Of a stretch of DNA of 64,000 nucleotides, positions 58,285 through 64,000 are shown piece by piece. Made by a program: the position numbers and the translations under genes. Where the stretch lies: positions 3,336,501 to 3,400,500 of the forward strand of contig NZ_JALJWR010000001.1 of NCBI RefSeq assembly GCF_024169315.1, in the 5' to 3' direction. The notes under the pieces were generated by a model, which saw nothing but the letters and a program-made list of their open reading frames with translations, was not told where the DNA came from and did no database searches. Every line of letters begins with the position of its first letter. Positions within the stretch are counted from its first letter, which is position 1. Origin of the DNA: Pseudomonas migulae. Lineage in GTDB: Bacteria > Pseudomonadota > Gammaproteobacteria > Pseudomonadales > Pseudomonadaceae.

Positions 58285-58995
58285 TCAGGCCAGGAGTTGG
58301 CGCAAGGCCAGAAGCACGAGGAAATGCGCGGGATAGAGCGCATACGCCCAACGCCGCATCGGCGGTGGCTTGAAACGACCGGCATGTCGCAACAAGAACA
58401 ACCCGAGCAATGGCGCTATCAGACAAGCGGCGATGCCAAGGATCGCGGCACTACTGCCGAACCGGGCCGAGGCATACAGCACATGCCATTGATTGGCTGC
58501 CATGCAAACCAATCCCGGAAACAGGCTGAAATACCAGGGCCGCCTGATCACCAGCAACATCGCCAGCGGCAGCAGAACACCAAAGAAGCCGAACATCAGA
58601 CGTTCCGAGAACAGCGCCGCCAGCGTCAGAGCGCCAACCGCAAGCAGTCGCGATTGCAGCGTTTCCTGCTGCCAACCGCGGGCGACCAACAGCCCGAGCG
58701 CCAGCGTCGGCAACACGTTCAAGGTGTTGGGATCAGGAATGAACATCCTGTAGGGGATTTCACTGATGGCACTGAACAGCAACAACCATCCCAGATACCG
58801 CCACGGATGTGTGACTTCCCGTCCCCGCGAAACATTCACCGCCATCGCCAGGCAGAACCACGGAAATGCCAACCGGCCTGGCACATACAGAATATCGACG
58901 GAATAGCCGACATATCGCAGGTGATCGAGCACCATGCTCAGCAGCGCCAGCCACTTCAGCAGATCCAGTGCCCCATCCCGTTGCGTCATGTGCAT
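58285..58995 (-). CDS. TraX family membrane protein
   Basis: This 236-residue protein is very hydrophobic, with about seven helices after a polar start ([23 protein letters not shown]) that matches the TraX acetyltransferase-like family. TraX acetylates F pilin; chromosomal versions are of unknown role. ATG 58995 or 58989 are both possible, with weak ribosome sites. It lies between ltaE (divergent) and the glyA unit and does not obviously belong to the betaine pathway. Confidence 0.85.
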   Translation of the reverse strand: MHMTQRDGALDLLKWLALLSMVLDHLRYVGYSVDILYVPGRLAFPWFCLAMAVNVSRGREVTHPWRYLGWLLLFSAISEIPYRMFIPDPNTLNVLPTLALGLLVARGWQQETLQSRLLAVGALTLAALFSERLMFGFFGVLLPLAMLLVIRRPWYFSLFPGLVCMAANQWHVLYASARFGSSAAILGIAACLIAPLLGLFLLRHAGRFKPPPMRRWAYALYPAHFLVLLALRQLLA

Positions 58996-59128
58996 AATTG
59001 CCCGTCGTCTCCGTAATGTTCTGTCAGACGCAACCCGTGTGCTCCCCGGATGATCTTCGGTAAAGTGCGCACCATCATTGACCACGAGACGCTTCACCAT
59101 AAGCGTCTCGACCACGGAAAGCAGGGCC

Positions 59129-60169
59129 ATGACCGATAAGAGCCAACAATTCGCCAGCGACAACTATTCCGGTATCTGCCCTGAAGCCTGGGCTGCCATG
59201 GAACAGGCCAACCACGGCCACCAGCGCGCTTACGGCGACGATGAATGGACCGCCCGCGCGTCCGATCAATTCCGCAAATTGTTCGAAACCGACTGCGAAG
59301 TGTTCTTCGCGTTCAACGGCACTGCGGCCAACTCATTGGCCCTTTCGTCGCTATGCCAGAGTTACCACAGCGTGATCTGCTCGGAAACCGCCCACGTCGA
59401 AACCGACGAATGCGGCGCGCCGGAATTCTTCTCCAACGGCTCCAAGCTGCTGGTCGCTCGCACCGAAAACGGCAAGCTGACGCCGGAATCGATCCGCGAA
59501 GTGGCCCTCAAGCGCCAGGACATCCACTACCCGAAACCGCGCGTCGTGACCCTGACCCAGGCCACCGAAGTCGGCAGCATCTACACCCCGGAAGAAATCC
59601 GCGCCATCAGCGCCACCTGCAAAGAACTGGGCCTGAACCTGCACATGGACGGCGCGCGCTTCTCCAACGCCTGCGCATTTCTTGGCTGCTCTCCGGCCGA
59701 TCTGACCTGGAAGGCCGGCGTCGATGTGTTGTGCTTCGGCGGCACGAAAAACGGCATGGCCGTGGGTGAAGCGATTCTGTTCTTCAACCACAAACTGGCC
59801 GAAGACTTTGACTATCGCTGCAAACAGGCCGGTCAGCTGGCGTCCAAGATGCGCTTCCTCTCGGCACCGTGGGTCGGGATTCTGGAAAACGACGCCTGGC
59901 TCAAATACGCCCGCCACGCCAACCACTGCGCGCAGTTGCTGGCCGAACTGGTCAGCGACATTCAAGGCGTTGAACTGATGTTCCCGGTGCAGGCCAACGG
60001 CGTGTTCCTGCAACTCTCGGAACCGGCCATCGCCGCGCTGACCGCCAAGGGCTGGCGCTTCTACACCTTCATCGGCAACGGCGGCGCACGCTTCATGTGC
60101 TCGTGGGACACCGAGGAAGAGCGCGTGCGTGAACTGGCGGCGGATATCCGCGAAGTCATGTCTCGCTAA
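59129..60169 (+). CDS. ltaE: Low-specificity L-threonine aldolase
   Basis: This 346-residue PLP enzyme cleaves threonine or allo-threonine to glycine and acetaldehyde. Lys207 in FGGTKNGMA binds PLP and Asp174 in HMDGARF pairs with the ring. GGAAAG precedes ATG 59129. Its place beside the sox block agrees with glycine handling. Confidence 0.95.
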   Translation: MTDKSQQFASDNYSGICPEAWAAMEQANHGHQRAYGDDEWTARASDQFRKLFETDCEVFFAFNGTAANSLALSSLCQSYHSVICSETAHVETDECGAPEFFSNGSKLLVARTENGKLTPESIREVALKRQDIHYPKPRVVTLTQATEVGSIYTPEEIRAISATCKELGLNLHMDGARFSNACAFLGCSPADLTWKAGVDVLCFGGTKNGMAVGEAILFFNHKLAEDFDYRCKQAGQLASKMRFLSAPWVGILENDAWLKYARHANHCAQLLAELVSDIQGVELMFPVQANGVFLQLSEPAIAALTAKGWRFYTFIGNGGARFMCSWDTEEERVRELAADIREVMSR

Positions 60170-60183
60170 GCAGCAACCGGATC

Positions 60184-60337
60184 CCCTGTGGCGAGGGGAT
60201 TTATCGGAATGCCGCACCACCCCGTTCGGCGGCGCAGCCGTCGTAAAATCTGCGACCTCATTCCATCTGACAGATCGCGGTGAATGGTTTTGGGGCCGCT
60301 TCGCGGCCCAACGGGGATAAATCCCCTCGCCACAAGG
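60184..60337. repeat. Type-B long palindromic repeat, copy 3
   Basis: Outer arms CCTGTGGCGAGGGGATTTAT and GATAAATCCCCTCGCCAC, centre with CGGCGGCGCAGCCG and GGGGCCGCTTCGCGGCCC. It lies between ltaE and the SDR gene. Confidence 0.85.
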
Positions 60338-60428
60338 TTCGCTCCTCCACTTCCCGCCTGCGCCAGCTCCATCGTCTACATTGTTTGTCGAGCCCTCAGC
60401 TCAGATAACAATAATCAGGAGCGTACGC

Positions 60429-61253
60429 ATGTCCTTACAAGGCAAAACCCTGTTCATTACCGGCGCCAGTCGCGGGATCGGTCGAGAGATCGCGCTGCGG
60501 GCGGCGCGAGATGGGGCCAACATTGTGATTGCGGCCAAAAGCGCCGAGCCGCACCCCAAACTGCCGGGCACGATTTTCAGTGTGGCGAAGGAGGTCGAGG
60601 ACGCAGGCGGCAAGGCCCTGGCCTTGCAGGTGGATGTGCGTGATGAAGTCGCGGTGCGTGAAGCACTGGCCCGAGCCAACGAACATTTCGGCGGCATTGA
60701 TGCGCTGATCAACAATGCCGGCGCAATCAAGCTGACAGGCGTGCAGCACATCGAACTCAAGCGCTTCGACCTGATGCATCAGATCAACACCCGTGCCGTG
60801 TTGCTGTGCAGCCAGGCGGCCCTGCCCTATTTGAAAAAAAGCAGCGGCCATATCCTCAACCTGTCGCCGCCGCTCAACCTGGCCACCCAATGGTTCGCCC
60901 AATACAGCCCGTACACCGTGACCAAGTACGGCATGAGCATGCTCACATTGGGGATGAGTGAGGAATTCAAGAATTACGGTATTAGCGTCAATTCATTGTG
61001 GCCGCAGACGATGATCGCCACTGCCGCCATCGAATTTCAGCTGGGGTCACGGGAGTCATTCAAGCATGCGCGTACGCCGGCGATCATGGCCGATGCGGCC
61101 CATGCGATCCTGGACAGCAGCGGTCGCAGCATTACTGGGCGGTTGCTGATTGATGAGGAGATTCTGCGGGAAAACGGGGTGACGGATTTTGAAGGGTATC
61201 GGTTCGCGCCGGACACAACCGACCCGCTGATGCCGGATCTGTTTATTGATTAA
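60429..61253 (+). CDS. SDR oxidoreductase, HSDL2-like
   Basis: This 274-residue short-chain dehydrogenase has TGASRGIG (11-18), NNAG (about 95-98), Ser146 and Tyr162-x3-Lys166. The start and the pattern ASRGIGREIALRAARDGANIVIAAKSAEPHPKLPGTI match the hydroxysteroid dehydrogenase-like 2 type. The substrate is unknown, perhaps a lipid-derived alcohol. AGGAG is 8 nt upstream of ATG 60429. Confidence 0.92.
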   Translation: MSLQGKTLFITGASRGIGREIALRAARDGANIVIAAKSAEPHPKLPGTIFSVAKEVEDAGGKALALQVDVRDEVAVREALARANEHFGGIDALINNAGAIKLTGVQHIELKRFDLMHQINTRAVLLCSQAALPYLKKSSGHILNLSPPLNLATQWFAQYSPYTVTKYGMSMLTLGMSEEFKNYGISVNSLWPQTMIATAAIEFQLGSRESFKHARTPAIMADAAHAILDSSGRSITGRLLIDEEILRENGVTDFEGYRFAPDTTDPLMPDLFID

Positions 61254-61685
61254 GTGAAACGCTTTTAGAAAGAGCCAACACCTCATAGCTCACTGACAAA
61301 TCTTGCGGACAGTCGTATCAACAGGCGGACTTATATAGTTCGCCGCTTCAACAAGGTTACTTCAGTAGTGCTCAACCCTTCGCCGATCAGCCAAAAACCC
61401 ATCCGATAACTTTCAATGACCCCACGAATATATATTCAACTTCCCTCTTCAAATATGAAATCGCGCGCGTAAAAACTCCTACACCACGCCTGCAACACTT
61501 CCTACACAATCTTCCAACAAAACACCAACTCACCGCCACTTATGCTGCGTTGACTTTCCTAAAAATCAGCCAAATCATTATTAAACATTCAATATCGATT
61601 TATTTCAGCGTACAAAGCCGTAATATCAGTCACGCCTCATAACAGGGCAACAGAAACAACCCTTAAGACAAGAGCCCCTCGATTT
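61254..61685. other. 432-bp AT-rich gap
   Basis: No gene was seen. A hairpin GGCGGACT/AGTTCGCC lies at 61324-61344. Base composition shifts to AT here and stays so through the next gene, unlike flanking DNA. Confidence 0.65.
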
Positions 61686-62534
61686 ATGTCCCTTATTACT
61701 AAGTCTCCAAGCCACGCCACTACGAACTCCAACTCAAGCTCACCCTCCATCAACAATACGACAACACCCACAGCACAAACCTTGGCATCCACTACTAACA
61801 CGAGCAACCCACTCGCTTTAGACTCATTAGCATGTGCAAAAAGAAATAGCGCCGCTGCAGATTCCGCGCTAGAGAAAATAAAAGGCTCGCCTGAGAAATT
61901 TAAACTCGCCACCTCAGTAGTAGTCGCACGAAACCAAGAGCTGAAAAATCTCAGTGGCTTTATCCATACAGCAAACTTCGACACGCCGAAAGACAATACC
62001 TATTTTTGGTGCGGAAACAGTAAAGACGCAAACAACAACCCTGAATATAGCGCAATGCTCACAGCTCAAAGCCTCGCAAAATCTTCGGGCGGACGTACCA
62101 TCGAAATGACTCACGGAGGTCAACAACTACACAACTATCAAGGTGAATCAAGTTATCAGAAAATTAATACACGCTTCCAGTACTTGGAGTCTGCGAAGCC
62201 GAACGAACCTCACAACTTACGAGGCGAATTGATGGCCAAAGGTGCAAAGGCAGCAGGCCATGATGATGTTGCGCCTATTGCCGAACTGGGAAAGCACGAA
62301 AGCTCAGTCGCTGGTACCTTGTGGGATGTAGCATCTGCTAATTTCTCCAATCAAGCGGAAGGCATTGTTCGTGTCATTCACGCAATTCCAAGTAGCGACC
62401 CGTTTTTTCAAAGCAAGCAATTTGAAACGAGTACTTGGATTGTAAAGGAAGAACCAGCCCTGAAGGCGCAAGGAAAAACGACGGTGCAGAGATTTTTTGC
62501 TGAAGATTTGACCGGCAAACTAGAGAAGTTTTAA
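61686..62534 (+). CDS. Putative effector with ADP-ribosyl cyclase-like pattern
   Basis: This 282-residue protein has no signal peptide. Residues 1-45 are almost all Ser, Thr, Asn, Pro and Ala, as in secreted effectors, followed by a compact domain. Its spaced residues Trp108 (YFWCG), Glu140 (GRTIEMTHGG), Trp213 (TLWDVAS) and Glu247 (KQFETSTW) parallel CD38's Trp125, Glu146, Trp189 and Glu226, and SSDPFFQSKQF resembles the SKIFDKNSTF loop. The last Glu is off register by three positions in an ungapped alignment. Low GC. The CD38 link is inference by eye. The start has only a weak AAGAG. Confidence 0.7.
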   Translation: MSLITKSPSHATTNSNSSSPSINNTTTPTAQTLASTTNTSNPLALDSLACAKRNSAAADSALEKIKGSPEKFKLATSVVVARNQELKNLSGFIHTANFDTPKDNTYFWCGNSKDANNNPEYSAMLTAQSLAKSSGGRTIEMTHGGQQLHNYQGESSYQKINTRFQYLESAKPNEPHNLRGELMAKGAKAAGHDDVAPIAELGKHESSVAGTLWDVASANFSNQAEGIVRVIHAIPSSDPFFQSKQFETSTWIVKEEPALKAQGKTTVQRFFAEDLTGKLEKF

Positions 62535-62659
62535 TTTCCGCTCCAGAACATCTTTTTACAAACAACTCGCGAACACTAGAAACACTCACTCTACATCCCT
62601 CTCTGCATAGCGAGAGGGATGTATTTGATCCGAAAGAAAAAGCCAGTCACGCTCTTGAG

Positions 62660-63760
62660 TTAAAACTCGATGCGCACATCGCCCTTCGGCACGCTGCAGC
62701 ACGACAGGATGAACCCTTCGGCTTCGTCTTCTTCGGTGATCCCGCCGTTGTGGTCCATTTCGACCTCGCCTCCCAGCTTCATCACCTTGCACGTCCCGCA
62801 GATCCCCATCCCGCAAGCCTTTGGAATCAGCAAACCCAACTTGGCAGCCGCGGCGTGGACCGTTTCTCCCGGCGCAACGCGAATGCTCTTGCCGGACGCG
62901 GTGAATTCCACTTGGTGCAGATCCGCCACATCGATGTCCGGTGCGTCGGCTGCAATTTCGGCTTGCTCCACCGCATCGGCCCGGGCTTCCGGTGGCGTAG
63001 CACCGAAGGACTCTTCGTGATAACGCGACATGTCGAAACCGGCGGTTTCGAGCATGCGTTTCACCGCGTTCATGTACGGCGTCGGGCCGCAGCAGAACAC
63101 TTCGCGCTCAAGGAAGTCCGGTGCCATCAGCTCCAGCATCTTGTGATTCAGGTATCCGCGATAACCGGCCCATGGCTCGCCCAGACCATGCTTCTCGCAG
63201 ATCAGGTGCAGGCTGAAGTTGTCGATCCGCGACGCCATGTGTTCCAGCTCGCGGTGGTAAATGATGTCTTTTGGCGAACGGGCGCTGTGGATAAACACCA
63301 TGTCGACGTTGCCGTTGGTGTCGTAGAACCAGCGCGTCATCGACATCACCGGCGTAATGCCGACACCGCCGCTGAGGTAGAGCACTTTCGGCGCGGTGAA
63401 ATCCATGGCGTTGAACAGCCCGACCGGCCCGTGTACCGCCAGTTCCTGACCTTCGTGCAAGGTGTCATGCAACCAGTTCGACACCTTGCCGCCCGGTACG
63501 CGCTTGATGGTCACCGAGAAGCTGTACGGCACCGACGGCGAGCTGGAAATGGTGTAGGAGCGCATGATCGGCACGCCTTCGATTTCCAGCTCCAGGGTGA
63601 CGAACTGCCCCGGCTTGAAAAAGAACAGGATCGGCTGGTCGGCCATAAAGCAGAAGGTGCGCACATCCCAGGTTTCCTGGATGACTTTGACGCAACGGAC
63701 GATGTGTCGACCATTGGCCCAGGTCTGGGTGGTTACCGGATTCAGGAAGCTGTTGGACAT
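62660..63760 (-). CDS. gbcB: GbcB, glycine betaine monooxygenase reductase
   Basis: This 366-residue reductase passes electrons from NADH to the Rieske oxygenase GbcA for betaine demethylation. It has a FAD domain (RSYT 67-70), an NAD domain (GGVGITP 131-137) and a C-terminal plant-type ferredoxin with Cys316, Cys321, Cys324 and Cys354 or Cys355. ATG 63760 is chosen because GGAGAAC lies 6 nt upstream. In P. aeruginosa gbcA lies divergent nearby, and the space to the window end is consistent with that. Confidence 0.96.
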   Translation of the reverse strand: MSNSFLNPVTTQTWANGRHIVRCVKVIQETWDVRTFCFMADQPILFFFKPGQFVTLELEIEGVPIMRSYTISSSPSVPYSFSVTIKRVPGGKVSNWLHDTLHEGQELAVHGPVGLFNAMDFTAPKVLYLSGGVGITPVMSMTRWFYDTNGNVDMVFIHSARSPKDIIYHRELEHMASRIDNFSLHLICEKHGLGEPWAGYRGYLNHKMLELMAPDFLEREVFCCGPTPYMNAVKRMLETAGFDMSRYHEESFGATPPEARADAVEQAEIAADAPDIDVADLHQVEFTASGKSIRVAPGETVHAAAAKLGLLIPKACGMGICGTCKVMKLGGEVEMDHNGGITEEDEAEGFILSCCSVPKGDVRIEF

Positions 63761-63772
63761 GCTGTTCTCCAC

Positions 63773-64000
63773 CGCCGATGGTCGGCCTTATGTTGGCGAT
63801 TCTGCGTATAGCGCGAGCCACCCATTTACCTATCTGCGACATTCACATACTTATCGCGACCAGCCCCCAACTACCGGGGGTTGCGCGTCGGGAACAGATT
63901 GGGCCATGTCGCCCATGGATAAGGTTCCGGACAACGCCGGCCCCACACTCGCCCCATACCAAGACACATTCTTTACACCTTGCGTAGCAAACCTGATTAG
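63773..64000. promoter_or_regulatory. gbcB upstream region
   Basis: No gene begins inside the window. CTGCGACA (63834-63841) and ATCGCGAC (63853-63860) are candidates for a GbdR-like AraC-type site, but the match to a published motif is uncertain. The region likely separates gbcB from gbcA. Confidence 0.35.

Noticed and set aside
61254..61685. HrpL-type box (GGAACC-N15/16-CCAC) before the putative effector
   Set aside because: CCAC is present near 61482 but no GGAAC-like half lies at the right distance, so type III control is not supported by sequence.

Overview
The window is a piece of a fluorescent Pseudomonas chromosome, most likely P. fluorescens group. Supporting signs are the high GC with strong third-position bias, dense Pseudomonas REP/REPIN palindromes between genes, a PhoX protein of the P. 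fluorescens type, and gene order I recall from P. aeruginosa (bioB-F-H-C-D next to acyl-CoA dehydrogenases, and glyA-soxBDAG-purU-fdhA near threonine aldolase and gbcB). No tRNA, rRNA, IS element, prophage or CRISPR array was seen.

Layout. 1-6.9 kb: end of the pqq operon (pqqC, pqqD, pqqE), then an S9 peptidase, a 52-aa Pmp3 protein, a class III aminotransferase and a divergent LysR regulator. 7.1-14.4 kb: three paralogous FadE-type acyl-CoA dehydrogenases with a diguanylate cyclase among them and a PsrA-type operator upstream of the last. 14.6-19.6 kb: a small flagellar-rod-like protein and the biotin operon bioB-F-H-C-D. 19.7-26.3 kb: comF, a ModE-like regulator, phoX, srkA, rarD and a GcvR-like ACT protein. 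26.9-32.6 kb: malate synthase G, a lone receiver protein, a DUF294 protein and a DnaQ-type exonuclease. 32.8-38.3 kb: FecI/FecR/TonB-receptor iron uptake unit with PepSY and 59-aa membrane proteins. 38.4-46.3 kb: GST, a TccC/RHS toxin with a metallopeptidase tip, creD-creC-creB and a secreted retropepsin-like protein. 46.6-48.8 kb: acyltransferase, DUF2780 protein and a small secreted Cys protein behind a lux-box palindrome. 48.8-63.8 kb: glycine betaine/sarcosine catabolism (fdhA, purU, soxGADB, glyA, TraX-like, ltaE, SDR, an AT-rich putative effector, gbcB).

The parts cooperate mainly in the last block. GbcB feeds electrons to the betaine demethylase. SoxBDAG turns sarcosine into glycine and C1 units. 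PurU and FdhA dispose of formyl and formaldehyde carbon, and GlyA and LtaE link glycine with serine and threonine. GlcB handles glyoxylate and acetate carbon.

The most interesting items are: (1) an isolated AT-rich ORF at 61686-62534 whose W/E/W/E pattern resembles CD38-type ADP-ribosyl cyclases; (2) an RHS/TccC toxin whose AT-rich C-terminus carries an aspzincin (M35-like) signature; (3) a perfect 16-bp lux-box palindrome before a small secreted four-cysteine protein; (4) two genes whose Shine-Dalgarno sequences lie inside perfect 5'-leader hairpins. All functions are read from sequence by eye. No search or structure prediction was run.
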